64,000 nt of DNA from Schistocephalus solidus (taxonomy: Eukaryota > Platyhelminthes > Cestoda > Diphyllobothriidea > Diphyllobothriidae), in contig WEDG01000323.1 in NCBI GenBank assembly GCA_017591395.1, forward strand, positions 1 to 64,000, written 5' to 3'. Shown piece by piece: positions 32,130 through 45,122 of the stretch. The notes beneath the pieces are model-generated. The model ran no database searches. It had not been told where the DNA came from and saw nothing but the letters and a program-made list of their open reading frames with translations. Made by a program: the position numbers and the translations under genes. Numbering within the stretch: the stretch's first letter is position 1; each line of letters starts with the position of its first letter.

Positions 32130-33400
32130 TGCTATCCAAATATAAATTCTAAATAATGGAACTGATGCAGCATGTTCCTCTTCACGATAACAAATGTGTC
32201 GTCTACGTAACGGCGCCAAAAGTTAGGTTGCTGCTGGGTGAAAGCGATCTTTACTAGCTCTTGTAGGACCAAATCTGCCTCTAAACTGGAGATTGGGGAG
32301 CCCATTAGAGTTCCCTTGATCTGCTCATAGGTTTCTCCGGCAAAGGTGAAGTAGGTCTTTTGGCAAAATTCGAATAGCTTCATAAGGTGTTCAATTTTGA
32401 GAGAACACTGGTTTTCGTCGTATGACTCCTAAAGTTTCCTGCGCAGGGCTCCTTGTGTTAAACGCGGCGGGATGGATGTGAATAAGGATGTCACGTCAAA
32501 AGAGACCATCGATTTTTCAATTGAATCCTCCAACCTTGGAGGTCTGCCAGGAATTGGGAGGCCGAACGGACTGAGATAGGTGAATTGTTTTGGAGGAATT
32601 TCAGTTTCGAGTACATCCATTTTGCTAGATTATAGGTGGGGCTGCCTTTCAGGGCGACTATTGGCCGCAGTGGAACATTTGGTTTATGGACCTTTGGCAG
32701 ACCATAGAAGCGAGTCAGAGCCATATCCGTTGGTTTCATTTGGCACCGATCGTTCTCTATAATCACATTTTGGCGTTTGAATTCTCCGAGTAATTTATCA
32801 AACCGACTTGCTACTGCTTTGGCTTGTGCGTTCTGGGCTGGCTTGTAAAATTCTCTATCGTCAAGAAAAGCCTTGGCTTTCTCATTGTAGTCTTCTCGAT
32901 TAATTACGACAGTTGATCGCCCCTTATCAGCGGGTAAAATGATAACTTGTTCATCCGTCCTGAGTTCCTTCATAGATTTTGACTCACTCTTCGAAACGCA
33001 TTGGGTTGGCCTGTGTGCCATCAGCAAAGATGTTACACGCTGTCGGATGGAGTGTTTCTCATCCTCGTTTGTTTCAGTTCTCACAAGCATGAATTCCAGG
33101 GCTGCAATAAAGTCGACAGCGTCGGCATCGGCGGTGTTAAAACAAGCTTCATGCCACAGCACCCGTAGTTGTTGCTCAGTTAGTTGCTTGGATGAGAGGT
33201 TGTGGACCAAGTTCGAGCTTCATGTCTCGGATGCTTGTAACTTTTCCGTTTTTGTTCCAAAATTACTCGCTTCTTGCCTTGTCTGTGCTGCGATAGAGCC
33301 GAGATTGTCTTACCAAGGTCATCCGTAATAGCCTCACAGAGAACAAGGGCACACTCTCTCTTATTATGCTCCATCACGGGCTTGTATTTTTTAGACACAG
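32130..33400 (-). pseudogene. Penelope-like element (family 2) RT, largest family-2 fragment
   Basis: The minus strand reads (33398-33180) a start region, then 33210-32491 with [60 protein letters not shown] and [20 protein letters not shown]. The next frame has KSMVSFDVTSLFTSIPPRLT, then KLFEFCQKTYFTFAGETYEQ, GTLMGSPISSLEADLVLQEL and the intact catalytic RRYVDDTFVIVKRNM at about 32220-32180. The element stops about 30 residues later, so the thumb and GIY-YIG domain are missing. Frame changes occur near 32520 and 32430. Confidence 0.85.
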
Positions 33401-33609
33401 GTGGCAGTCATCGATCAGAACTCTCGTCATCTGCTTTATAAATCGCCTGACAACTTCCCTGCACATGTACATTTTAACGGGTTACTTATATCTCAGGCAT
33501 CGCGGCGTCAGTCCATCTTGCACGCATTGGTGCAAAAAACGTAGTTGCTCGTACGTTGCTACTTCTCGTGTAACGAATATTACCCAGTTTCGAGCTGTCC
33601 GAAGTGTAT

Positions 33610-33760
33610 CGCGCCCAAAGTTTTCACGAATAGAGGCGAATGTCCACATTCAAGGTGTGTGTATAAGTGAAGAAGAAGGTTGTTCGTTCACCGGCATCAT
33701 GGCTTTATGCGTCTGAGATTTTTAACTCTTACTGGAGTCCATCGTCAGAGATGTATGACA
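33610..33760 (-). mobile_element. Penelope-like element (family 2) tail fragment
   Basis: On the + strand GAGGCGAATGTCCACATTC, GTGTATAAGTGAAGAAGAAGG and CATGGCTTTATGCGTCTGAG match the tails at 16.1 and 17.2 kb. The hammerhead-like region 33702-33752 has lost GAAA. The stretch 33400-33600 is unassigned. Confidence 0.55.
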
Positions 33761-33764
33761 GTTC

Positions 33765-34200
33765 AACCATCGATTTCGACGAGGTCCACCGTATGCTCCA
33801 CACCAGGTGATGCAGGGACGGTGACTTGCGCGTGAATTAATTTTAAGTGACTGTCGCCTTGCGCTGCAGCTACCGCACTCTCTGCTCCTCCCCCACCAGA
33901 GCCCGGTGTCAAGAAAAAGTCAAGAAGACCGGAGATGGAAGAGGGCGCAGGTGGTTGGCGCGGCCGAAGCCGCCCCTGGGATCCCACGGAGTGGGAGTGC
34001 CATAAAGGCCACATTAAGAAGGAGCCATTGCAGCCTGACTCTCAGTCCGCCAGTCAGTGACTCCACACAAAACACTTATTGGGCTGACCACGCGGTCCCA
34101 GTCCGTCAGATTGGCAACCTTCCAAGCCACGGCTTTGAGCGCACCGTGATAGTTTCAAGCGCGTCACATTGTTTATAGTGAGGAAAATGCGCTAAGTTGT
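33765..34200 (-). repeat. partial 3' tail of the non-LTR family
   Basis: Blocks GTGACTTGCGCGTGAATTA, AGTCAAGAAGACCGGAGATG, GAAGGAGCCATTGCAGCC and CCACGGCTTTGAGCGCACC are present in minus-type orientation, and the segment is cut at its proximal side. Confidence 0.75.
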
Positions 34201-34225
34201 TGACCACTTTATCTCTTCCACACCC

Positions 34226-34985
34226 ACCCACTGAGAGCAGTAATGTCCACCTTGTAGTGCGCTATTTCCCGAGCGACTAACGCCGTTCTCCGTTCCCACC
34301 GGTTGCTTCTCGGATTGTCTAAAAGGGAGCGAACATTCCAGGCTGCTAGTGTGTGCGGACTCACCCGAGCAGCCCGGAGGGTATGGCGCAGGGGATGGGG
34401 ACGAGGAGTATTATTGTTTGTTTGTCTTGTACGACCGCATATTTTGCGATCTGCGAGCCGCCGCCAGCTGCAGAAGACGTGATAACCAGCATTTGTTTAG
34501 GGCACCTTTTCTAGCCCATTCCTGCGCGAGGAGGCAAGCAGTGCTGTCCCTAAATAGGGCTGCTCGGACATCACAGACGGCTGTCGAACTCCACTATGGG
34601 TCACGGTTTGTTTAGTGGGAGAATGACCCGAGTTAGCCTGGGCCACCTACGGGGTTGCTGTCGCCCCCACCGTAGGACGTTTTGAGAGGGGGGAGGTGGG
34701 AAGGTCGGGAGTCAGGCATACCGGGTGTGGAGACACACACAGCCCCGGAGACCTCCACCTGGTTTATCCCAACAGTCGTGACGGTTGCCCGGGGTTTGGC
34801 TGCTGGGAAGAACTCAGCTTCAAGGAGCTACAGGTGAGCGTTAGGCACCAGTTAGAGGTGGCCACAGGAGCATTCACCACCTGTACGAGACAGATGGAGC
34901 GACCAAATGGTACATATGTGGTGCTTCCCCTAACTAGTAGCCCTTATGACCAGAAAGACATCCACTAATAATCCGAATTACGCCA
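34226..34985 (-). mobile_element. non-LTR retrotransposon copy F, 5' leader and start of endonuclease
   Basis: On the minus strand the leader (34985 to about 34350) is followed by the beginning of the coding region ([23 protein letters not shown] in 34370-34226), which stops at the ALSE motif. It matches copy D base for base over long stretches and is its inverted duplicate. Confidence 0.75.
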
Positions 34986-35489
34986 CCAACATTCACATTG
35001 TCAAAAGAAGTGCAAATTAGTTGCGAGTGTAAACAAAGTTGACTATACTCAAGCCCCCAGTTATGGAACGACTGCAATTCCCACATAGGCCAAGGGGACT
35101 ATTGACCTCAAATCTGAAGCAATCGATTTACGCAATTGTGCACTGTCTACTGGGATCAGAGGTACTTACATAAAACATTTCAAAGTGCTGGGGTGTTCGC
35201 CGTCCGTCCACGCTCGCACAGGTTAGCTATAGAAAACCACCCCTACCGCAGAAGGTGCGAAGGGCGCAAGAACATGCGGACTCGAGGTTTGCTCGCGCAT
35301 GTACTCTGACCTTTTACCGTCTCTGTCAATACGGGTTGTCAGTTGTACACTGCCGTTCGCCAGCATGCACTAACAGTGACCTCTAAACCGTCCAATCGAT
35401 GGCCCCTTGTCCGGACATACTGATTTCACGACCGGTAGTTGTGCCGAGTGGGTTAAACACGTTCAAAACTGTGAGTTAAGAGAAGAGGC

Positions 35490-35640
35490 AGATTAGCAAT
35501 GCCGACAAAGACAATGGAGACGGAAATGGAGATTTCTCTCTCATTAGCCGGTCATAACCAACCCCAGGGGGTGCGCCACCCGAGGCTCGAACCCGCGACC
35601 TGTTGATCAGAAGTCCAGCACTATAATAATTAAGATACGG
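35490..35640 (-). repeat. tRNA-derived SINE (inverted duplicate of 17690-17850)
   Basis: Minus strand: head GACTTCTGATCAACAGGTCG and box B GGTTCGAGCC, then the body with CTAATGAGAGAGAAATC. The hammerhead-like core has the same G-to-A change as its partner, so that mutation predates the duplication. Confidence 0.7.
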
Positions 35641-35814
35641 GTTACTAGTCGCGGTGCAGCTGAACCCAAAGACAGGATGAGACGAGTGAGTTCTGGTAAC
35701 GATCAGTGAGCGTTGATAAACCAGTGTCAGTGTATTTTCCTAGCGCTATAACACCTGCTTTCACTAATTCTGACATGCGCTATGTAACTTTGAACACTGT
35801 AGTTCCAAATAGAC

Positions 35815-35955
35815 CACGCCAGATGCAAGACAAGCCGAAAATTGATTGAAGCCTGGGCCTCCGATGAGAACTCAGTCAATCGAATTATCGATCTGGCACC
35901 GGCATACAGGGCCCTGCGTAATCACCTCCGGACTGGCGCTACCGGTGTCTTATTA
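35815..35955 (+). pseudogene. Penelope-like element (family 2) C-terminal fragment
   Basis: The + strand reads RCKTSRKLIEAWASDENSV and NRIIDLAPAYRALRNHLRTG, the C-terminal extension of the element. The frame is open over this short length and is the inverted copy of 17377-17520. Confidence 0.6.
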
Positions 35956-35960
35956 CGATA

Positions 35961-36205
35961 ACCTCCGATGAACCCCGTAGGCTAGACTGCATTGAGGCAC
36001 ACTTCTCCCACTCATGCATACACACGTCAATTCGAACATTGTAATCCGACGATGTCGACCGTATGGTGCACACTAGGTGCAGTGATTTAACCTCCGATGA
36101 ACCCCGTAGGCTAGACTGCATTGAGGCACACTTCTCCCACTCATGCATACACACGTCAATTCGAACATTGTAATCCGACGATGTCGACCGTATGGTGCAC
36201 ATCAG
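35961..36205. repeat. tandem duplication, period about 129 bases
   Basis: ACCTCCGATGAACCCC begins at 35961 and again at 36090, and the following about 115 bases are nearly identical, ending in GACGATGTCGACCGTATGG. The unit is the short 3' tail seen at 16484-16640. Confidence 0.9.
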
Positions 36206-37110
36206 GGTGATTAAATGATGGTGACTTGCATGTAAATTAGTTTTAAGTGATAGTAGACTTGCACAGCATCTACCACACTCTCTCTTCCCTTACCCGCCTG
36301 TGCTCCCTGTCAAGACATTGTCAAGAAGACAGGAGGTGGGGTCGGGCGCAGATTACTAATCTCCCATAGTGGGTGCGGCATGAGCCTGCACTTGCATGTG
36401 CTCATGTTGTGTACGCGCACCCCCCATGTTCGGCATTTGTTAGGGGACCTCGTTTAGGGGGCACAACTCACAGATCATCCCCAGCCTCATCGCATAAGTC
36501 CCTCCGTTCAAGCGGACAAGGCGGCCAGGTCTTGCTGTGGCGCGCGCTGTCGGGTTCGCCAGCCCGGTGAACCACTGCACCCACTCCCGCATCAGAAAAC
36601 TGACCGGCTCGGACGGTGGTCTGATTGCGGGGGTGGGGAGTGAGTGTGGTCGATGGCTCAGCGCATTTTCCTCATTCTAAACACTCTGACGCGGTGCGCT
36701 AAAAACCGTGGTTTGGATGGTTTCCAACTGACAGGATACCTCGAACCACGTGGTCAACCCAGTTTGTGTTTGTGCGCAGTGGCTGACTTGCGGAGTGAGA
36801 GTCAGGCTGCAATGGCTCCTTCTTAATGTGGCCTTTATGGCACTGCCACTCAGCTGAGATCTGAGCGGCCTGCACTTGTGTTTTTGTGTTCTTGTTTGTT
36901 TTGAATCACAGTGCGTGGGCCTGCACCCTCTCCCATCTCCAGTCTTCTTAACTCTGTCTTGACACGGGGTTTAGGTTTGGGAGTGGATCAGAGAGTGAGA
37001 TATATGACCTGCAAGTCTGCTCTCACTATAATCCAGCGCAAGTCACCGTCCCTGCACCACTATGCTGTGGAGAACACGGTGGATATCTTCGAATTGGACA
37101 GTCGTATAGG
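36206..37110. repeat. two partial 3' tails of the non-LTR family in inverted orientation
   Basis: 36206-36350 carries GTCAAGAAGACAGGAGG in the minus-type orientation. 36480-37110 carries CTGACCGGCTCGGACGGTGG, TGGTTTGGATGGTTTCCAAC and GGCTGCAATGGCTCCTTCTT in the plus-type orientation and ends near 37100. No coding part is attached. Confidence 0.65.
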
Positions 37111-37409
37111 GAGGTGCGGTGTGTGGTGTGCCATGGGCGGCAACCTCCCTACAGTCTTACGGTCATTCAAGATTCGTCGATTCGGTTACATGAGCGTTGC
37201 ACGACTTTCCTCTGACAAGGATTCCTTGACGCGTATTGATTACCCAAAAATACCACCGAAGAGGATGTAGCACAGGCGAAGTTCAATAATAGAACGTTGA
37301 TCGCACTAAAATTCAACTTGACCCGACTGACGGAGACAGATGAGATATCAAGGGTTCATCTTATCCCCATTTTCACGGTCCGTGCTGGCAGGGCCCAGGG
37401 GTATGGAGC

Positions 37410-37580
37410 CCTGAGTGTTAGGGTTAGGTTTCTGGTTGGTGTTTAGTAAAACATCGTGCTAGAATTAGGAGTATGGTAGTTAGAGTTAATGTTAGTGTTT
37501 AGGGTTAGGTGGGTCAGAAGTAGGGTTAGGACTAGGCTTATGATGGATACGATTATGAGAGGTAGGGTTGGTGTCAAGAC
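37410..37580 (+). repeat. degenerate TTAGGG-like tract
   Basis: Words such as GTTAGGGTTAGG, TTTAGGGTTAGG and GTAGGGTTAGGAC are spread with diverged spacers. Similar tracts on the other strand lie at 51745-51870, 58080-58170 and 48930-48985. From 37590 to 39810 no gene or repeat was recognised. Confidence 0.65.
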
Positions 37581-39814
37581 AAGATTGAAAAATAAGACAC
37601 GGGAATAGATAACCACCCTGCCCCCTGTAATTTAACGCAGGCCATAGCTAGTACTGGGCGTTCATATTACCGTTTCAGACCATTATACTTATTATTCAAA
37701 TATTTCTGAGATCCCCTTAAATGTTTTTGTATGCTCTTGTTGTGCATAAAAATAAATGATCACTAAGCGATAAAAGATACAAAGTTCAGCCATTTTATAT
37801 GCGCTGACGTAGTGAAGAACTACCAAAGCCGATCCATTTGCCAACTTTCCTCTGAACCATGAGACTTAAGCTCATTCCTTTCGTATTGAAAATGAAGCAA
37901 GTAATAGATTTTAGATGACATGTAGAAAAATAGGCCTGTATGAGGGAGGTCGGAGGTTTGACTGCAAGGACCCAGAGTTGGTGTATAAAATTCAGGTAGA
38001 CAACAGGACTACTTGACGGTTGCATTGACAGTGTACACTATCACGACACGCGATTGATGCAGATGTAATTTTTTATATTAATCTGTTTAAAGTGACGTGA
38101 ACGCTTGTTGCTACTACTTCTTTCACAAGGCCCTGATCTCCGAAAACAGGACAAAGTCACGAAGTTTGGAGATTGGTATCGCGACTTCTCAGGCCATAGC
38201 AAGACCCTAGCCACTACGAATGCCAATTGGGAGCTTGCTGTATTCTTTTGAAGAGAAATATTGGATAAAATTTTGATAAAGTGGATATCATATTTTGTCC
38301 AGAAAGATTGGAGAACAGGTTGAAATGAGATCACACGCGGAGGAGACCTGACCTCGGGCGCCTCAAGAGCAGTGTCCAGAGTGGGAGTTGGGGAGCCGTC
38401 ACAGCGCCTTGAGCAAGGTCACGCCTGAGTTGACCTTGAAGATCATTTTGCGGAATGGACTGCCCTGATTGACCAAGAACCAAACTGCCAGTGGTGTACA
38501 TGTGCAAGAACTCGTGAGAGTTGGCACAGGCACAGGCGCCCGGAGTAGAGCCGCTTCAATTAGTGTGGACTCAGTGGCTTATAAAACTCAACAGCCCGTC
38601 TACTCCTGCCATACGCGGCCTACTCCCAATTCCGAAAGTGCGGGGCTTTAGTGATGCGGTGTCACAAATCTTAGGCAAGGGAGAGGGTACTGCAGGCCAC
38701 AATATAAGAAAGAAGAGAAAGAGAAACGCTTTATTTGAAAGTAAAATTCCAAAGATTTCAGCAAAAAATACCCTCCATTCACAGTGAATAAGATTGGGCA
38801 CACAGACCACATCACACCAGAAGATCACAAAGGAATGGCCGAAGACTTCAACTATCTAAATCAGGAAGAACCATCCTTGAATGAGTCTCAACTTGGACTT
38901 CCTTCGAAACGGTGCCAGCGTCGGGCGCTGATAGCCTTATTTTTGTAGTTCGAATAAACAAAGAGGGTTTAAAATCGGTTTATAATGGAGCAAATAGTCC
39001 AATCAATTTAAATGCGAATGGAGAGCGGAAAAAATGGCGACTCAATTCAAAAAGCCCGCCTGGAAGAGCTATTGTAATCAGATCCTCGGTTTGGAGTAGG
39101 ACCACTATATTCATTCACCAAGCAGCCTTAAAACCCATGACGGTTGACGCGAAATGATAGGTCAAAGCACTGGGGCTGCCCTAAACTGCGATTGGTCGTA
39201 TTAGCTGATGCTAAATGAGCTCGCCCTCTAGCTCGGATCACACAAAATTTGCCTTTATATAAAGGGCCTCATTTAGAAGGAGGCATCCGGTCAGTGACCA
39301 GCCTTTAACCCATCGTGATAAGTGTACCCGGGTCAGGTTTATTATAGTGGCACATTCACAGAATCGCTGTGATGGGGAATCCCCCTGGATTTCTCTCATT
39401 CTTCTGTCTCCCATTTACCCGAGAACAGGAACCGCCCGTTTCCCGTTTAGGGGTCAGGTAGCAGCGATCCAGGCAACGACCCTTAGCATATGCGTCAGAT
39501 TTATTATAATGGTGAATTCACAGAAGCACCATGATGGTTGAGGTTCACTCATTCTTCTCCCCTTTACCAGCGGTCTGTTCGAGTCATTTACTCGAATAGA
39601 GATCAGGTTGGGTGCAGTGGCTGAACGTTTCCTGCTGACTCATACCATACCCGACCATATCCAGATTTCGCCGAACGGTACCGTTTTCACAGTCTCGCAA
39701 GCGGCCCTGTCATATTACATTTTATGGTCGCTGTGTCAGCAATGTGTCATGCATGGCTGCTGGTTGAATTGTTTATGTCCATTTAGTGAGATGAGCCGAA
39801 TAGGTGACCAACCG

Positions 39815-40075
39815 ACAGCTCGACCGTCGTAGTCCGAAAATGTCCACCGTATGCTCCATGGGAAAATGGAGCAGGAACGGTGACTTGCTCGTGAATTAGT
39901 TTAAAGTGATAGTAGACTTGCGCTGCATCTACCGCACTCTCTCCTCCTCCCCCACCTGAGCCTGGTGTCAAGACAGAGTCAAGAAGACCGGAGGCGGGAG
40001 AGGACGCAGGTGGCTGGTGCGGCTGGGTCCCTTAAGTCCTAGCCGCCCCTTGGCGTGCCACCACACCTCTATGTT
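39815..40075 (-). repeat. partial 3' tail of the non-LTR family
   Basis: It begins at CAGCTCGACCGTCGTAGTCC and has GTGACTTGCTCGTGAATTAG and GTCAAGAAGACCGGAGG, then breaks off after CGTGCCACCACACC. The region 40080-44970 (about 4.9 kb) is AT-rich; only chance frames were seen there. Confidence 0.75.
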
Positions 40076-43000
40076 CGGCACTTGTTATGGGAGCGCAACC
40101 CAAATAACGCCTGCCGTGCCCTGATGTGGCCCCCGTTGTGGTCCAACGCATCTACCACGTGGTCCGTTTAGGAGGCACAACCAGGCCTGTTAGCACAGAC
40201 AGGACAGGGGGTGTTAACGAGTCCTTCTTATAAGTAGTACATTTACTGTTCTCGCAAAACTCCTCAGGGAACGCGGTACGAGGCCTAAGCACTACAATCC
40301 TCAGGCCAAATCCCGGGTTGTATTAGAAGACAGAAAGCACCAGAATGAGGGACTTATTGAGCACAAAAATCCTAGTTGCTGCCCCAAACAGCAGTGGCCA
40401 TTGGCGAAGCCCATAGGGAATTCGGCAGCCGCTTGGGGCATTGCTGGGTATCCCATCGTGGGAGAGGGGGCGGGGACAGGTGCCTTAAAATTTGCTGGCA
40501 GAACGCGTCATCAGCAAACGGACCGTGACAGGTAGATGCAAAACATTTCAGTCGAAATGTTTTTGCAAATATCAGGCCTCGTCCCCGTCTTTGTGCCTCC
40601 ACAAAATCTACCCGAGTGAGCAGTGACCCACCTGTCAGGCCAGAGAAACAATGAGAAACCAAACAGAAAGGAGGAAATATTTGGTCACCCACAAATGGAC
40701 TCCTTACAAAGTAGCTATTGTAGTTCTTATCGAGATCCGCTTTTCCGCACAGAGGCAACTGAAAGCGTTGGGTGCCGCACTAAACTTCCTCGGGACCTCA
40801 CTGACCCTCTCGTGGCCCTAAGGTTGGCCCTTTATGAGAAAATTGTCACTCCCCCTGTCATAGCTTACTGTACCCCTCGCAATGAGCAGTCCCGAAGAGG
40901 TGAAACACAACTTCTACGAAGACCGGCACGCCCTCTTAAATCATTTTGCCGCGGGCGAACAAACTCTATTGCAGCCTTCCCGTGCTGTCGTGGGTTTGTA
41001 TCCCGTCGAGGTTACCGATTCTGTCCGACTTTGGTCAAATGAGAGTTATTTGATATTCGCAAAGGTGAGAGTTCCGGGATGAAATTCACATAAATTTAAA
41101 GTTCACTTTAAATAATTACGTAGTTTGCATCATTCTTTGCGTTTTACAGGAGTTATAATGCTCTATTTTCTCAATAGATTCACATATTTGATCTCTGCTG
41201 TGTTTTCATTGAAATTTGAAGTCGTTTATTATAAAGATGGAGTTTTGTTCGATGTGTATGGTTCTGTTTCCAAGTGAATAGACATGTTTCGTAAATGTAG
41301 ACCACTTTTGGAACTTTGTTCACCTACTGGATGGAAACAGTGCACATAAAACCACTCCTCATATATGGAACATATGAAGTTACCAATGAGTGTATATAAT
41401 TGTTGGCCTTACTGCCTAGTGGACCGTCAGTTTAACCGGCAACAAAGTGTATTCGATCATTCCTTTTCAAACGTCATCCAATAAAAATGCGTAGCAGAAA
41501 GGGATCCTTGTGCAACGCGATGATTGTCCTCGCTCGTGATACACAAGGCGCTAAATGAAGAAAACATGCTTTGGGTTCGCCTGTACACGGTGATAACGAG
41601 AGCCGACTTCTTAATTCCGAATCTGGGTACTCCAGCCAAAAGCCCGATCGGATGACTCTCGCAGTTATTTCACACATGACCAAACTGCTTGTCTTATATA
41701 ATGGAGATAGTGCAGGTGTTTTCACCCAATGGAGATGTACGGAGTTAATGAAGAGTAGTTTTGATGATGATGAAAAACAGCTCAAACTGTATCGGTTCCA
41801 ACATTTTATTTTAATAACTCCTTAAAGTACGGCGAATGTGCTGAAAACGGAGTAAACACATTAGTTGAAAAAGTTACGGGCGATAACTCAATACACAAAG
41901 ATCCAGAGTAGAGTCAAAACAACCTTTTGAAATGAACATTTTGAGAGATCAGATTCAGACGATCCGTTGGCAAAAGCATGCATGCGTTCGGTAGGTTTCC
42001 GTCAGACCAAAGCGTCCCAAAGGCTGGTTTAGAGCTGAGTACAGACTTGGATGAATTAACAACAAGTACTCAGGTTCCTGCAGTTCGGTAAGTTCGCGAC
42101 CTGGTAGGGCGACTGAATGACCACCACCTTCGGTTAACTGGCATTTGGCCATAGTAAATACAGGACTGGCATGAGGTACGCTTAATCACCCCCACTCCGG
42201 CCTTTGCGAGCGGGTGTCACCCAAAGGATGTTTGAGGCATATTTGGCGTCTGTCTGGTGGTCATTATCTCCCTGAGGCGTTTTTGCCGCGAAGTTTTCTT
42301 TCACCCTTTTGTGCCGCTCCAGCGCCAACTCCTCAGCTACGCTCAGCTTCCACCCATTTTCTCTTTGAAAAAAACTCTCGTGTTCACAGTTATTAGGCTA
42401 TCGTAAATATCCAGGTGGCATGGGTGAGAACCCCGGGACTGGCTAAAGTAAAAAGGTTAATGAAAACCTTTTCACTGCACCAGTCCTTAAACCAACCTGC
42501 TCTGCACTTTTTTAAAATAAATATTATGATAATGCCAAATTACACTCGTACGCAATGTATTACTATTAGCAGTTGCAGCTCCTCGCTACCGGAACCTAAC
42601 CGTTCGGGCAAACCAGTTAGTACAGCAGTAAAGCGGTTATAAATAAAGAACAAATGGGCAAGGTTAGAATTGGGGTTCGAGGAGATCTATCGTCAACCCT
42701 ATTCCTAAGCCCAACTCTACTGCCATGCTTTCCGGTTGCTGTGTGAATTGCACCGCAAATTATACGCATTTCAATCTACTTACTAAAATGAAGTAGACAA
42801 AATAACTGGCATTACAGAAGTGGTCAGTGGTTATCGCTCCGAGGGCGTAGAACAGGGCCCGTGGACGTTAAAACTTGACCCTACGTGACTTAACCTTGGA
42901 AAAAGATAAACTCCGCATATATTCATAAGCAAAATATCTAATTAGTGCGCTTAATAAAGGGCTAACTTATTAGTAAATGTTTTTTTAACCTTAGGCATAT

Positions 43001-44974
43001 TTTTTGTCGACTTTTGTTATGGACGTTCATTTTTCTCGGCAATGAGTTTTCATGTTTGGGTCAAAATTTACAAACATGATGCAAACGGCCATCTCCACTA
43101 GAGGGAATATCCTAAATCTCACTGTTTCTTTAGGTGCTTTTAAGAACTATCTTATTTTGAAGGTTTTGATACACACATAGAATAAGATCAAAATTTACTA
43201 CCAAGCAATTTAAAACAGTGAAAATCTTGAAATATTATCCGGTATTTTAAGGACGAGCTGAAAAGAATTGTAATACAGCATGAGAAATACCAATAAATAA
43301 ACTTGACAAAAGGAGAGTTCTCTTAATATACACAGAATGGTATGCTTACGCTATCACCTGACAATTCAAATTTATTCGTTGCAATCACAGTGATTATTTA
43401 CGTTTTCTGAGTTTGCCGGTTTTTAAAAAAGTTAGTATTCCTCAACAACGTAATATTACTTTGTACATTTCACTTTAAATTTTAAATTTTTCCTGTGTTT
43501 GTTTATTATTTGTTCAAAAACGTTGGTACATGCGTTAGTGCTGCTTTGCGAATGATTATCAATCTTTCACAAATGTCGGCATTTTGCATGACACGGGTTC
43601 TCAACTGTATTTTATACACAAACCTTCTGAATTAGTTAACTCCTTCAAAATTTCCGGCATTCATATTTTCAAAATAGCATCAGATCGGCAAGACAGGAGA
43701 GTGGAACCCGCCCCTTATTCCGGGGACCTTGTGCTAATTTCTAGAGATAATGAGGTAAGTGTTAGGATTAGGGTAAAGATTGAACTCAGAATTAAGGCTA
43801 GGGTTGAGATCGATTGTCGGGTTGACTTGAATTTTCGATTACTTTTTGGAATTTTCTAGAATTTGGCGCAATGTCACCTGTATTGCCAGATAAAGGGTTC
43901 CAGTGCTCGTGTTTTTACCAACGGATTTTCATTTGCCTAGCTAGTTTTTAAGTTATATTCATTTGATAGGTGTGTCTTCTGCTAATTCCCGCCAAACGGG
44001 CTATTAAGTGGGATGGGTCCCACTCAAAATAACCTTCATAGGCAAGAAACAAGGCCTTTCAAGCGAAAAGTGATTCTTTTTTCAAAAAGCTGGCAAAACT
44101 GAATGCGTTCTGGTCTGGCCGTTAACCATTTATATTTGCCTTATATACAGGATGCTAAAATTTTCCCATCGAAGATCACATAAGCTGAGCTGCGAATGCA
44201 CAAATTCCAGCGGTCCAAAGCTCTCACTCCACACCGGCTGTCCAGTTCACTCTCTTCGACAGACTATCTTGATAGCGTCGACGCATACAGACATCGTCTG
44301 CCGACATGTCGATCAGCGGCGCGGTCTAATCTCGCCTCCTATAACCCTACTCAACCGAAAAGGCAGCATTATAACGGATAACGGTCACTTTTCGTGATCG
44401 CGTTCCAATTTCATAAACTCATGTTCCTTATAAGTCTTCCACAATTAATCACGCTGGGGTTTAAGCTTTGAAAGTGTGAGGCAATATCAGGGGTTCACAA
44501 TCCATGAACTAGTCATATATATCCATCTGTTTGCTTCCGCATCCATCAATGCATAGTTGAACTACAAAAGAACTTCGAGAATATCTGGAACTGAAATTTT
44601 TTAAACTTACGCCTGAAAAGCCAAAATCAAACTTAACTTATTTTCGCCATCCGGGATGGGGAGGCGGGATAGCTAAACTGTCGTGTTAGTACACTTGTTC
44701 ATTTGAGGACAAATTCATGCAAAGACTGCATTTTACCTGATTTGATAAAGTTCACAGACCAAAATTAGGAGGAGTAGGCTATATTGACGAAATCGTAATC
44801 AGTGATACAAACATATTCACCTGCCTGGTTGCTGGTATGATCGTACATTGATCAAGCAACCACTTGGGAACGTCGAGAATCTCCCACAGGAAAACTCTCA
44901 CCACGGTTAAAATCCAAAGTCACAATTTCTGAGTGAGCCACTAGACTAGGAACTCTCCCTGCGGTTATGCGGGT

Positions 44975-45122
<148 letters not shown>

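Larger units (their letters stand above)
34226..36230. repeat. right arm of outer inverted segmental repeat
   Basis: It is the reverse complement of 16484-19103, lacking the 730-base block at 16643-17374. It includes the 5' end of a non-LTR copy (34226-34985), spacer (34985-35490), a SINE (35490-35640), the dispersed module (35640-35720) and a PLE C-terminus (35815-35955). Confidence 0.75.

Noticed and set aside
38469..38787. Two overlapping frames, one ending in a basic stretch (NIRKKRKRNALFESK)
   Set aside because: No splice signals, no recognised domain, and the surroundings are AT-rich unique sequence; treated as chance.
40623..41042. 139-codon frame on the + strand
   Set aside because: Low-quality composition, no family resemblance and no adjacent exons. 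Length alone is not convincing in 64 kb.
44182..44376. Possible coding exon with even codon use (MHKFQRSKALTPHRLSSSL)
   Set aside because: It has a weak acceptor and no usable donor before the TAA at about 44379; no family resemblance and no link in phase to the carboxypeptidase exons.
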